Positions 1 to 8,475 of a stretch of 30,838 bases of DNA are shown piece by piece. Position 1 is the stretch's first letter; the number at the start of each line of letters is the position of its first letter. Source of the stretch: CAXRGH01 sp964230195 (GTDB taxonomy: Bacteria; Pseudomonadota; Gammaproteobacteria; Enterobacterales; Alteromonadaceae); the NCBI GenBank assembly GCA_964230195.1, contig CAXRGH010000028.1:1-30838 (forward strand). Reading direction: 5' to 3'. The position numbers were made by a program, and so were the translations under genes. The notes beneath the pieces were generated by a model, which was given only the letters and a program-made list of their open reading frames with translations, ran no database searches and had not been told where the DNA came from.

Positions 1-1234
1 CACGCACAAACGTCGCAGGATTACACGAAACATAGACAACGGCATCCATTGGGTGTGCGTTCAGTTGCGGCATGATTTCATAGGCTCCAGCCCTCGCAGG
101 ATCCAACAACACTTTATTAAACGTTTGCCTAGTATCGTTCAACAAGCGCGCCAGGCTGCCCTCTACGTTAAGGTTGTCTTGTACAAAGCTGATGTCTTTG
201 GTCGCTAGGTGAGAAGCATTTTGCTCCGCATTGAAAGTCGCTTTTGCTACCATTTCAGCCACCCCTTCAATCCCTTTCACGGAGCAACCTTTTTGTGCGA
301 CTGGCAAACTAAAATTACCAATCCCACAATACAAGTCCAACACCTTGTCGTTTGCTGTTAACTGCAACCAATCAATGGCTTGCGCCACCATACGTTGATT
401 AATAGCACCATTCACTTGAATGAAATCGTCGGCAGAAAACTGGTAATCAAACCCGAGCAGAGTGTATTGGCACATTGAACTTGAAAAACTCACAGGTTCG
501 AATTTTCCATCATTGTCCTCAACCAAAATACGACACGAGTGCTCGCGTTCAAACTGCTGACAACTTAGTTTATCATTTAATTGCAGCGGTTTTGTCAATC
601 GCAAAACCACTGTCACTTGGGGTTCAACGTCCAACAAGCTAATATGACCTACCGCACGTTTAGCCCTCAGAAGAGGTATCCAGTGCTGGAGGGGTTTTAT
701 TAAGGCTTCTAACTTGGGACTCATAATCGGACATTGATTGATGGTGAATACCCGATTTTTCTCATCACGAAAGCCAATATGACAGTCGCCGTGTCGCGTA
801 TCAACGGCTAAACGTGCTTTCCTACGATAGCCCCATGCCTCGCCAACGATGGGTGTCTGCCACGGCAAGTCTGGAAGTTGGAGTTTACGAGTCAGTTGAT
901 CATGGATGGCTTGTTGCTTGAGGGCTATGGCTTTCGTGTCGGCCACGTGTTGTAAATGACACCCTCCGCATTGACTGTAATGCTCACACTGCGGCTGACA
1001 GCGTTGTGGATGAGCCTCAATCACTTGTTTCAGCGCGCCAGTTGCGACGCCTTTTTTCATTTCTGTAATGAGAACTTCACATCGCTCACCAGGAAGAGCC
1101 CCAGCGATGAATGTGACATCTTTCCCTCGACTCACGCCCTGTCCCTTGTGATCGAGAGTATCAACAGTCAGCACTTTTTTATACGGCTTATGTCCTTTAG
1201 TGTTTTTCTTAGGCGGTTTAAACAGCTTAACCAT
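1..1234 (-). CDS. rlmD: 23S rRNA (uracil-1939-C5)-methyltransferase RlmD, 3' end cut by the window edge
   Basis: RlmD (RumA) methylates U1939 of 23S rRNA using S-adenosylmethionine and carries a 4Fe-4S cluster. I translated the reverse strand from an ATG at 1234 and the frame stays open to the window edge, giving about 411 codons. An N-terminal TRAM-like region is followed by a cysteine cluster of the form C-x3-C-x5-C-x2-C around 'QCGGCH', which fits the iron-sulfur site. The SAM motif 'VLDLYCGIGNFSLPVA' follows, then 'DPARAG', and 'YVSCNPATFVR' with the catalytic cysteine close to the edge (bases 23-25). Only the last few tens of residues are missing. The gene starts 6 bases after the acpS stop, so it is probably the last gene seen of the recO-pdxJ-acpS-rlmD run. 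Family assignment is firm; TrmA and RlmC are less likely because of the N-terminal domain and cysteine pattern. Confidence 0.95.
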   Translation of the reverse strand, partial: MVKLFKPPKKNTKGHKPYKKVLTVDTLDHKGQGVSRGKDVTFIAGALPGERCEVLITEMKKGVATGALKQVIEAHPQRCQPQCEHYSQCGGCHLQHVADTKAIALKQQAIHDQLTRKLQLPDLPWQTPIVGEAWGYRRKARLAVDTRHGDCHIGFRDEKNRVFTINQCPIMSPKLEALIKPLQHWIPLLRAKRAVGHISLLDVEPQVTVVLRLTKPLQLNDKLSCQQFEREHSCRILVEDNDGKFEPVSFSSSMCQYTLLGFDYQFSADDFIQVNGAINQRMVAQAIDWLQLTANDKVLDLYCGIGNFSLPVAQKGCSVKGIEGVAEMVAKATFNAEQNASHLATKDISFVQDNLNVEGSLARLLNDTRQTFNKVLLDPARAGAYEIMPQLNAHPMDAVVYVSCNPATFVR

Positions 1235-1240
1235 AGAGCA

Positions 1241-1621
1241 CTACGCTGATTCAATTACCACGGTTGCTACCGCGTATTGTTGTTCGTCTGAAATACTTAA
1301 AAACGTATGATACCGCCCTTCTCCACCGAGTTTTTCATGTGCTGCACCACTCAATATCAATAACGGCTTTCCATAGTCGTCATTGCGGATTTCAATGTGT
1401 TGGAAACTAATTCCGTGACCAATCCCCGTACCCAAGGCCTTTGCTGCCGCCTCTTTTGCGGCAAAGCGTTTGGCAAGATATCGGGCGGGAAAACCATGGG
1501 TTTGAAATTCAGCCATTTCATATTCAGTCAACACTCGAGCGGCAATCCGATCAGACCGTTGCAACTGCAGCTCCACGCGTGATATTTCGACTATGTCTGT
1601 TCCCAAACCCAAGATTGCCAT
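1241..1621 (-). CDS. acpS: Holo-[acyl-carrier-protein] synthase AcpS
   Basis: AcpS transfers the 4'-phosphopantetheine arm of coenzyme A to the serine of apo-ACP, switching on fatty acid synthesis. The protein is 126 aa, the normal length. It opens with 'GLGTDIVEISRVE', whose Asp9 is the magnesium ligand, and has 'KRFAAKEAAAKALGTG' at 51-66 with the second metal ligand Glu57 and the conserved lysines. It starts with ATG 2 bases after the pdxJ stop, and rlmD follows after 6 bases, so it lies inside a tight operon. The pdxJ-acpS pairing is also seen in Escherichia coli. Nothing unusual was noted. Confidence 0.97.
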   Translation of the reverse strand: MAILGLGTDIVEISRVELQLQRSDRIAARVLTEYEMAEFQTHGFPARYLAKRFAAKEAAAKALGTGIGHGISFQHIEIRNDDYGKPLLILSGAAHEKLGGEGRYHTFLSISDEQQYAVATVVIESA

Positions 1622-1623
1622 GA

Positions 1624-2355
1624 TTAACGCCTAGCTTCTTGCATGAGATCTCGCATATCTGATACTGCTTTCGCTAGCCCGTCATATGCGGCGCGAGCAA
1701 TGATAGCGTGACCAATATTCAGTTCTATAATCTCAGGGATTGCCGCAATGGGTTTTACATTGTGGTAGTGTAAACCGTGACCAGCATTGACTTTTAAGCC
1801 TAAGGAATGCGCATACTCGACTCCTGCCTTGATGGACGCCAGTGCTGCAGCTTGCTCAGCCTCAGAAGTGGCATCTGCATAATGCCCAGTATGGATTTCA
1901 ATGTAGGGCGCACCACAGGCAACCGTCGCATCTATCTGCGCCTTATCAGCGTCAATAAACAAAGACACTTGAGTACCAATAGCTGCTAACTCATCACATG
2001 CCGCTTTAATGCGAGCCTGATTTCCCAAAACGTCAAGACCGCCTTCTGTGGTCAGTTCTTCTCTTTTTTCAGGGACGAGGCAACAAAACTCGGGCTTCAC
2101 TTCTTTAGCAATAGATAACATTTCATCAGTGACCGCCATTTCTAAATTCATCCGCGTTTGAATGGTTTGCTTCAAGAGATAGACGTCGCGGTCGATGATA
2201 TGACGACGGTCTTCTCGTAGGTGAATGGTGATACCGTCTGCGCCTGCACGTTCAGCAATTTCAGCTGCATGTACTGGATCTGGGTATTGTGTCCCACGGG
2301 CATTTCGTAAAGTGGCAATGTGGTCAATATTAACGCCTAATAAAATTTCATTCAC
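1624..2355 (-). CDS. pdxJ: Pyridoxine 5'-phosphate synthase PdxJ
   Basis: PdxJ condenses 3-amino-2-oxopropyl phosphate with 1-deoxyxylulose 5-phosphate to pyridoxine 5'-phosphate, the last ring-forming step of DXP-dependent vitamin B6 synthesis. The 243-aa TIM barrel has 'LGVNIDHIATLRNARG' at the N terminus, and the catalytic residues known from the E. coli enzyme fall at the same numbers: His45, Glu72 and His193 (in 'NAGHGLHYHN'). The start codon is GTG at 2355; a GGAG lies 8 bases upstream, inside the 3' end of recO, and no in-frame ATG fits better. The recO stop is only 5 bases away, so translation is probably coupled. Confidence 0.97.
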   Translation of the reverse strand: MNEILLGVNIDHIATLRNARGTQYPDPVHAAEIAERAGADGITIHLREDRRHIIDRDVYLLKQTIQTRMNLEMAVTDEMLSIAKEVKPEFCCLVPEKREELTTEGGLDVLGNQARIKAACDELAAIGTQVSLFIDADKAQIDATVACGAPYIEIHTGHYADATSEAEQAAALASIKAGVEYAHSLGLKVNAGHGLHYHNVKPIAAIPEIIELNIGHAIIARAAYDGLAKAVSDMRDLMQEARR

Positions 2356-2360
2356 TCAAG

Positions 2361-3071
2361 TTACTCCAGTTTCATAAATAGCGATTTGCTTTTCAGCGGC
2401 TTGCTTCCAAGCAGTGGATGCAACGCGAGACGCGTCAAACGTTTCGCATCACGCAGTACTTGGGGCTCCCAATTACCCGCTTGGATAGCTTTTATGTATT
2501 TTCCCTTAAACACATAGTTTAAGCGAGATGTCATTTCCGTCAAAGGAATAAACCCATTGTCCGGTGTAAATTGGTAAAAGTTATCATTGTTTTGAATTGC
2601 ATCATGGTTGCAGTCATGGTTGTAATCAATACCATATCCGAGTTGTTCCAACAGCAGTAACTCAAATCGGCGCAAGACGGGTTCGATGGGATTATCTTCT
2701 GCAAGTGACGTCAAGGTGTGATGATATAGCGCAAAAACCCCTTCTATTTCCGCGTCTTGAGATAACAATCGTTCTAACAACTCGTTGACATAAAACAAAG
2801 AGTACAGGGCTTTTCCCTCTAATTTTACCCCTTTACCAACAGCCTCAGCCGTGCGCAATGTCTTCAATGACTGCCTACCGGAAAGGCTCAAATGCAACAA
2901 TTGCATGGGCTGCAACAAACCTTTTAATGGACTTTTACTGCGCTGCATTCCCTTAGCAACAAACGAAATTCGCCCAAGGTCTGTCGTAATAACATCGATA
3001 ATAGCGCTGGTTTCACGATACGAACGGCGATGCAAGACATATCCCTGCGTTTCTATCATCATTTGCGTCAT
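2361..3071 (-). CDS. recO: DNA repair protein RecO
   Basis: RecO loads RecA onto SSB-coated single-stranded DNA together with RecR (encoded at 19949-20548 in this window) in RecF-pathway recombination. The protein is 236 aa. It begins with the typical OB-fold strand ('GYVLHRRSYRETSAIIDVIT') and continues with 'GRISFVAKGMQRSKSPLKGLLQP', the usual basic RecO signature, then a helical C-terminal domain. There is no obvious zinc-finger cysteine set, as in E. coli RecO. The ATG at 3071 follows an AGG-rich stretch. It sits 32 bases after a small unknown gene and 5 bases before pdxJ, in line with a recO-pdxJ-acpS operon. Confidence 0.95.
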   Translation of the reverse strand: MTQMMIETQGYVLHRRSYRETSAIIDVITTDLGRISFVAKGMQRSKSPLKGLLQPMQLLHLSLSGRQSLKTLRTAEAVGKGVKLEGKALYSLFYVNELLERLLSQDAEIEGVFALYHHTLTSLAEDNPIEPVLRRFELLLLEQLGYGIDYNHDCNHDAIQNNDNFYQFTPDNGFIPLTEMTSRLNYVFKGKYIKAIQAGNWEPQVLRDAKRLTRLALHPLLGSKPLKSKSLFMKLE

Positions 3072-3103
3072 CCTACCTATTACCCCTGGTTTACGCGACC
3101 TTG

Positions 3104-3379
3104 CTATGCAATTCGCAGTCGCACAACCCTCATGACTTCAAAGTCAATTCCGGCAATCACTTCATTGTCCGGATAGTATGTCATATTCACTCTCACCCCT
3201 TGCAAATTCTGATACCGCTTCTTGCGTTTATATTTGAAAGGTACTTCGCATCCCTCAATCATAATGGTGTGATGCACCCAGTCTGAATCGTCTCGTTGTA
3301 CGTGTGATGTGACCTTACAGTTCTCTGAATGAGTGAGGTTTTTATGTTTATTGAGTAATTGTTGGATTGATTTATCCAT
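3104..3379 (-). CDS. Small protein of unknown function between recJ and recO
   Basis: I do not recognise this family. The preferred start is the ATG at 3379, giving 91 aa. It overlaps the recJ stop by 8 bases (ATGGATAA), a typical coupling overlap, with GGGA about 9 bases upstream; ATG 3394 is possible, and the longest open frame begins at a TTG (3409) with no clear ribosome site. The protein is basic, with 'KYKRKKRYQNLQG' in the middle and an alternating hydrophobic C terminus ('VIAGIDFEVMRVVRLRIA') that suggests a beta sheet. It has no signal peptide or membrane segment. Its place between two recombination genes hints at co-expression with them; no function is claimed. Confidence 0.75.
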   Translation of the reverse strand: MDKSIQQLLNKHKNLTHSENCKVTSHVQRDDSDWVHHTIMIEGCEVPFKYKRKKRYQNLQGVRVNMTYYPDNEVIAGIDFEVMRVVRLRIA

Positions 3380-5114
3380 TGAGATCTTTCCCATTGGTTT
3401 GCAACTCAATATGCTTAATCAGTAACTGTAATGAACGTTGTTGCCTAAATTCATTGACATCAAGGGTAAACACAACACGAACACTCGGTTGACCGGACAT
3501 CGGCCAGCTGTCCTGATCCATATTAAAATGAATTCCGTCAAGTGATAACCCGCAAGGTCCAACGAGCCGCACTTTGAGATGCTTCTCCCCCACAACGCGT
3601 TGACTCACGAGTATCATTTCGGCATCAAAAACAGGCTCTGGAAACCCTTGTCCCCACGGCCCGGCTTGCTTCAATAACTCTGCAACGGACAAATCATATT
3701 CTTCTGCCAACAACTGTCCATCTGACTCAATTACGGGTGAAAAAACATCAGCCGCAACAGTTTTGTTTAGCACTGACTGGAATGCGGCTTCAAACGCGGA
3801 TAAATTTTCTTTTTTCAACGAAAGACCTGCAGCCATGGCATGGCCGCCAAACTTCTCAATCAATTGAGGGTTTTCAGTGTTAACTTGATCAAGAACGTCG
3901 CGGATATGAACGCCTGGAATCGAACGAGCGGACCCTTTCACAACATGCTCATCTTGATGAGCAAAGGCAATGGTCGGACGGTAAAATCGTTCTTTAATCC
4001 GTCCAGCTACAATACCAATTACGCCTTGATGCCATTGCGGCTCGTAAAGTGCTAATCCTCGCGGGATCTCACCGTCAAGCCTCACAGAAGCGATTGCTAA
4101 TTCTGCCTCTTGCTGCATTTCTGTTTCAATTTCTCGACGCTGAACATTGAGCTGGTTGAGGGATTCCGCGATACTGGCTGCATGTTCATCATCTTCTGTC
4201 ATCAAACATTCAATACCTAGACTCATATCATCTAGTCGCCCGGCAGCATTGAGACGAGGTCCAACCGCAAAACCCAGATCAGAGGCTACCAGTGCTTGCG
4301 GCTTGCGTTTTGCGACCGATAGAATGGCAGTGATGCCAGCCCGACATTGCCCGGAACGAATACGTTGCAATCCCTGATGAACCAAAATTCTGTTGTTATG
4401 ATCTAACTTGACGACATCGGCGACAGTACCCAGTGCCACAATATCTAAATAGTTTGCCAGGTTCGGTTCAGGAATCGATTGTGAGCGAAACCAGTTCACA
4501 CTCACAAGCTGCTGACGAACCGCCAACATGACATAAAAAGCAACACCGACACCTGCAAGGTGCTTGGATGGAAATTGGCACTCTGGTTGATTAGGATTAA
4601 CAATAGCGGTTGCGTTGGGCAGCGCCTCACCCGCTAGGTGGTGGTCTGTGATAACCACATCGATACCATGCTGTCGCGCCCGTTCAACCCCGTCAACGCA
4701 AGCTATCCCATTATCAACAGTAATGATCAATTCAGCGTGTTGCTCAGCAGCAACATCGACAATTTCGGGGCTGAGTCCATAACCAAAATCAAACCGATTT
4801 GGCACCAAATATCGAATGTGTTTAGCACCTAAATCACGCAATGCCAACATGCATAATGCAGTGCTAGTTGCACCATCAGCATCAAAATCACCAATGATCA
4901 TGATCTGACTCTGTTTGCAAATAGCGTCTGCAATTCTAGATGCGGCTGCATCAACGCCTTTTAACAAATTGACATGATGGAGATGCTTTAAGCTCAGTTC
5001 CAATTCAATGGATGATTGGATACCGCGAGAGTGATAGATGCGTTGTAAGAGTGGACAGCAATCTAAGTTAACCATTGAGTCAGGAATCACCCGCTGTTGA
5101 ATGGTTGTCGACAT
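3372..5114 (-). CDS. recJ: Single-stranded-DNA-specific exonuclease RecJ
   Basis: RecJ is a 5'-to-3' single-strand exonuclease of the DHH phosphoesterase superfamily, acting in RecF-pathway recombination, mismatch repair and base excision repair. The 580-aa protein has the normal length. Metal-binding motifs are seen in order: 'GDFDADG' (75-81), 'TVDNG' (132-136) and 'DHH' (157-159), followed by the DHHA1 domain with 'GSARSIPGVHIRDVL' and 'KFGGHAMAAG', and a C-terminal OB-like part. Start is ATG 5114. It lies 28 bases after the dsbC stop, as in the xerD-dsbC-recJ order of other gammaproteobacteria. Confidence 0.97.
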   Translation of the reverse strand: MSTTIQQRVIPDSMVNLDCCPLLQRIYHSRGIQSSIELELSLKHLHHVNLLKGVDAAASRIADAICKQSQIMIIGDFDADGATSTALCMLALRDLGAKHIRYLVPNRFDFGYGLSPEIVDVAAEQHAELIITVDNGIACVDGVERARQHGIDVVITDHHLAGEALPNATAIVNPNQPECQFPSKHLAGVGVAFYVMLAVRQQLVSVNWFRSQSIPEPNLANYLDIVALGTVADVVKLDHNNRILVHQGLQRIRSGQCRAGITAILSVAKRKPQALVASDLGFAVGPRLNAAGRLDDMSLGIECLMTEDDEHAASIAESLNQLNVQRREIETEMQQEAELAIASVRLDGEIPRGLALYEPQWHQGVIGIVAGRIKERFYRPTIAFAHQDEHVVKGSARSIPGVHIRDVLDQVNTENPQLIEKFGGHAMAAGLSLKKENLSAFEAAFQSVLNKTVAADVFSPVIESDGQLLAEEYDLSVAELLKQAGPWGQGFPEPVFDAEMILVSQRVVGEKHLKVRLVGPCGLSLDGIHFNMDQDSWPMSGQPSVRVVFTLDVNEFRQQRSLQLLIKHIELQTNGKDLNG

Positions 5115-5142
5115 TAGATTGCTATTTCATTTAGAGCAACGT

Positions 5143-5868
5143 TTAACGCTGCTCTAAAACCGTAATCAGGCGAGAAGCAGGAACATAGCCGGGTTGTAAA
5201 CTGCCATCTGCTAAGATAATCGCTGGAGTACCAGTTATACCTACTTGCTGGCCAAACAAGTACTGTTCGGTCACACTGGTTTCACATTTTTTAGCGGTGA
5301 CTTTGTCGTCAACTTTTGCTGCTGTCATGGCTGCTTGCTTATCTGCAGCACACCATACTGACTCCATATCTGCAAAGGCTTGCGCCCCGATGCCTGCGCG
5401 CGGGAATGCCAAGTAGCGAACGGTTATGCCTAGATCATTATACTGCTCAATTTCACGGTGTAATTTACGACAGTAACCACAGGTAATATCGGTGAAGACA
5501 GTGACAACATGTTTTTCATTTTTTGCTTTGTAGGTAATAACGTCACTTTCAAATTTTGCCAAGCCTTGCTTACGAACATTGGCAAGGGCACGCTCAGTTT
5601 CATTCACCATGCCAGCCTTGAAATCGTAAAGTTTTCCTTGCATGAGATAATTGCCGTCTGTACTCATGTAAAAAATACCCTTGTCCGTCATTACCTGTGC
5701 AAGACCAGCGATAGGAGTTGCTTGAATGTCAGACGCTTGAATGCCTAACATGGAAAAGTGAAGTTTGATGGCTTTTTCATCAATGGCGGGCTTATCTTTT
5801 AATGCCATGACTTGGGCGTTGGCAAATCCACAGACCAACAAGGTGGCCAAGACAAATAATACTCTCAT
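5143..5868 (-). CDS. dsbC: Periplasmic thiol:disulfide isomerase DsbC
   Basis: DsbC rearranges wrong disulfide bonds in the periplasm and is kept reduced by DsbD. The 241-aa precursor has a signal peptide (1-18, cleavage likely after 'GFANA'), a dimerisation domain (about 20-80), a linker helix and a thioredoxin fold. The active site is 'TCGYC' with Cys130 and Cys133, the cis-proline is in 'TGTP' (Pro215), and a second structural pair Cys173/Cys195 matches the extra disulfide of E. coli DsbC. Start is ATG 5868 after a purine-rich stretch. xerD ends 129 bases upstream and recJ begins 28 bases downstream. Confidence 0.96.
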   Translation of the reverse strand: MRVLFVLATLLVCGFANAQVMALKDKPAIDEKAIKLHFSMLGIQASDIQATPIAGLAQVMTDKGIFYMSTDGNYLMQGKLYDFKAGMVNETERALANVRKQGLAKFESDVITYKAKNEKHVVTVFTDITCGYCRKLHREIEQYNDLGITVRYLAFPRAGIGAQAFADMESVWCAADKQAAMTAAKVDDKVTAKKCETSVTEQYLFGQQVGITGTPAIILADGSLQPGYVPASRLITVLEQR

Positions 5869-5997
5869 AAAAACCTCAAAAGGATTGTCGTAATTGGTAA
5901 TCAGTAACCCGCTTTATTCCTAACTAAAGTAAGCAGAAGAGACTTAATCTGCAGGCTACAAACAGGAAATTGAGTGTACGCGAATTTTTATCAAAGA

Positions 5998-6879
5998 TCA
6001 GCCCCTTGGGTGATGTTGATTCACCAAACTTTGTAATCGTTGTTTGGCAACATGTGTGTAGATCTGTGTCGTAGAAAGATCGCTGTGCCCGAGCAACAGT
6101 TGCAAGACTCTCAGGTCGGCGCCATGATTCAACAAGTGAGTAGCAAAGGCATGTCGTAACACGTGTGGTGAGATATCTTGCAAAATACCCGCTACTTCTC
6201 GGTAGTACTTGATACGATGCCAGAAAGTCTGGCGTGTCATCTGTTTACCGCGCGTACTCAGAAACACACAATCATTTTGTTGCTCTTTTAATAGCTCTGG
6301 ACGCGCATATTTTAAGTAGTGTTCAATGGCGCTAATCGCCTGTTCACCCAAAGGTACTAACCGCTCTTTACTCCCCTTTCCCATCACTTTGATAACTCCT
6401 TGCTCAAGGCTAAGTTGATACAAGGGTAAGCTCACTAACTCACTGACTCTGATCCCTGTTGCATACAGTAGTTCCAGCATCGCCTTATCCCGTATTTGCA
6501 CCGCATCACCTCCATCAGGCGCTTGCAATAAAGCTTCTACTTGTTCTTCCGTTAAGGTTTTGGGGATGGATTGAGGTAACTTTGGCATCCTTAACAGTTG
6601 TGTAGGGTTATCCGCACGGTACTTTTGCGTAATCAGGTATTGATAAAATGCACGCAGTGAACTCAGTAAACGTGCATTGCTACGGGGACTAATACGTTGA
6701 TCAATACGATGACTCAATACGGTATGTAAATCATCCACATTTGCAGTTTCAAGGGACGAGCCGAGTGATTGCAATATTTCGGTTGCTTTTGACAAATCAG
6801 TACGATAGGCACTGAGTGTGTTCTGACTCAATCCCTTTGACAACCAAAGGTCGTCTACAAACTCGTTGATGAGCTCCAT
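5998..6879 (-). CDS. xerD: Tyrosine recombinase XerD
   Basis: XerD, with XerC, resolves chromosome dimers at dif under FtsK control. I start it at ATG 6879 (293 aa; 'MELINEFVDDLW') because it has GGGG about 5 bases upstream and aligns with E. coli XerD; the longer open frame starts at a TTG. A SAM-like core-binding domain (about 1-85) precedes the catalytic domain. The catalytic set is complete: Arg144 in 'ATGIRVSEL', Lys168 in 'GKGSKER', His239 and Arg242 in 'HVLRHAFATHLL', His265 in 'LLGHSDLSTTQIYTH', and the nucleophile Tyr274. It diverges from fldB, as in E. coli. Confidence 0.96.
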   Translation of the reverse strand: MELINEFVDDLWLSKGLSQNTLSAYRTDLSKATEILQSLGSSLETANVDDLHTVLSHRIDQRISPRSNARLLSSLRAFYQYLITQKYRADNPTQLLRMPKLPQSIPKTLTEEQVEALLQAPDGGDAVQIRDKAMLELLYATGIRVSELVSLPLYQLSLEQGVIKVMGKGSKERLVPLGEQAISAIEHYLKYARPELLKEQQNDCVFLSTRGKQMTRQTFWHRIKYYREVAGILQDISPHVLRHAFATHLLNHGADLRVLQLLLGHSDLSTTQIYTHVAKQRLQSLVNQHHPRG

Positions 6880-7022
6880 GTTTACCCCACTACACAATGC
6901 TGATGATCAAAGTTTAGATAGCATCGTATTGAACGACTGGGTTTAATTTAACACGGCTTATTGGACAGCAGGCAAATTAATTTGCACAATATAGGCCGCA
7001 TTAACTAACAAAATCATTATTC

Positions 7023-7556
7023 ATGTCCGCATTTGAAGAAATTAAGCTGGGTTTATTTTACGGCTCCACCACCTGTTACACGGAAATGGCAGCAGAAAAA
7101 ATACAAGGTGAGTTTGGCATTGACGTCCTTCCAATCCACAATATAAAAGATGTCGCCCTTAACCAGTGCGAAGCCTATGACATCTTGATTTTTGGTATCT
7201 CAACCTGGGATTTTGGAGAGTTACAAGAAGATTGGGAATCACAATGGAGTGATATTGCCAAGGTTGATTTGACTGGAAAAGTCATCGCTTTATTCGGGCT
7301 CGGGGACCAGGAGGGTTATACAGACTGGTTTCAAGATGCATTGGGAATGTTGCATGACGAAATCATTAAGCAAGATTGCCAGGTGATTGGCTATTGGCCG
7401 AATAATGGCTATACCTTCAACGCCTCAAAAGCATTAACTGATGACGGTGAGTTTTTTGTTGGATTGAGCTTGGACGATGAAACTCAATTTGATCAAAGCG
7501 ACGATAGAATACGCCAATGGGTGAGTCAACTGCTCGCCGAATTAACTGATTTATGA
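7023..7556 (+). CDS. fldB: Flavodoxin FldB
   Basis: A 177-aa long-chain flavodoxin that binds FMN and carries low-potential electrons. The phosphate loop 'LFYGSTTCYTEMAAEKI' is that of FldB rather than FldA, and 'GISTWDFGELQEDWE' and 'ALFGLGDQEGYTDWF' are the 50s and 90s FMN loops. The gene is divergent to xerD, the same arrangement as in E. coli. There is no clear Shine-Dalgarno before ATG 7023 (upstream bases are AT-rich). The next gene begins 3 bases after the fldB stop, so the two are likely translated in a coupled way. In E. coli fldB belongs to the SoxRS response; I did not find a clear SoxS site here. Confidence 0.96.
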   Translation: MSAFEEIKLGLFYGSTTCYTEMAAEKIQGEFGIDVLPIHNIKDVALNQCEAYDILIFGISTWDFGELQEDWESQWSDIAKVDLTGKVIALFGLGDQEGYTDWFQDALGMLHDEIIKQDCQVIGYWPNNGYTFNASKALTDDGEFFVGLSLDDETQFDQSDDRIRQWVSQLLAELTDL

Positions 7557-7559
7557 TGA

Positions 7560-8354
7560 ATGAGTCAATCACGACTGCATAAACCGTATTACCGGAATGG
7601 CGAAAACCACCGAGGCGGTGCTGATGTCAACTTTGTTGATATCCTCAATGTGTTTGGCTTTTCTTCTGCCAACGTTGGAAAGTGGGTGACATCACACGAG
7701 CAACAACTCGCCGCTAATCTGATCTTTGATAGCTTCTGCGATCTTCAGGACATTTTGCAAGTTCCACCCCAAGTGATATCTCTCAATGGTAGTTTGTCAC
7801 TTGCATTCGGTACTGGCGGTCAAAAAAATACGTGCGCTCACTATAACAGCCAAACCAAAACATTAGCATTAGCCAAAAACGCGGGGGGCGGCGCACTCGC
7901 CCATGAATGGTTTCATGCATTTGATCACTATATTTGCCAACGCATGTTTTCTCAACCTCCTCATCGTGGTTTTGCATCTTCGACATGGTTAGAAAAACAC
8001 GCCGTTATTGCTCATCCTTTGAATCATTTGTTAAGTGATTTTTTCAGCACCTTATTTTTATCAGATGATGGTAAAAAAGGGTCCAGTTATCTGCAATGCT
8101 CAGTGAGATTAGACAAACACCTTAAACAGTTTTACTACGCTCGCCCCGAAGAACTAAGCGCACGAGCATTTGAGGCTGTGATTCAGCATCATTCAATAAA
8201 GAATCACTTTTTGGTGAAAGGGACAAAACAGAGTCAAGAAGCCCAACTAGGCATCTATCCTGATGGTGAATACCTCAACCGCTTGAGCCAATTAACACTG
8301 ACCTATTTCAACTGGCTAGGACAAGCTATCACCGCAAAATCACCAACAAAATAG
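7560..8354 (+). CDS. CLCA_X/LPD1-type protein with a HEXXH zinc-protease-like motif
   Basis: A 264-aa soluble protein without a signal peptide. The best hallmark is 'GALAHEWFHAFDHY', a HEXXH motif with His115, Glu116 and His119; downstream 'RPEELSARAFEAVIQ' (about 195-209) offers Glu198 or Glu199 as a third metal ligand. This layout recalls the CLCA_X family and the LPD1 domain (HEWxHAxDxY ... RPxExxARAFE) found in large polyvalent phage and mobile-element proteins; I base that on memory of the motif. It may be a zinc peptidase, but activity and substrate are unknown. The ATG at 7560 lies 3 bases after the fldB stop (TGATGAATG), so it is probably co-translated with flavodoxin, which is unexpected for a peptidase-like gene. 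Confidence 0.8.
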   Translation: MSQSRLHKPYYRNGENHRGGADVNFVDILNVFGFSSANVGKWVTSHEQQLAANLIFDSFCDLQDILQVPPQVISLNGSLSLAFGTGGQKNTCAHYNSQTKTLALAKNAGGGALAHEWFHAFDHYICQRMFSQPPHRGFASSTWLEKHAVIAHPLNHLLSDFFSTLFLSDDGKKGSSYLQCSVRLDKHLKQFYYARPEELSARAFEAVIQHHSIKNHFLVKGTKQSQEAQLGIYPDGEYLNRLSQLTLTYFNWLGQAITAKSPTK

Positions 8355-8475
8355 TATGATCCGCTGACTTATGCTTTAGGCTAATTTTCTTTATAAATTC
8401 GTTACATAACTTGACATAGCTGCGCTTTTAGTCTGTTTTTAATAGATGTTTAGTTGGTTATGAATGGTCTAGAAA

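Noticed and set aside
8411..8443. Promoter for the orphan exbD from a perfect TTGACA at 8411-8416
   Set aside because: No acceptable -10 box at 15-19 bases; the nearest (TTTAAT) is 21 bases away.
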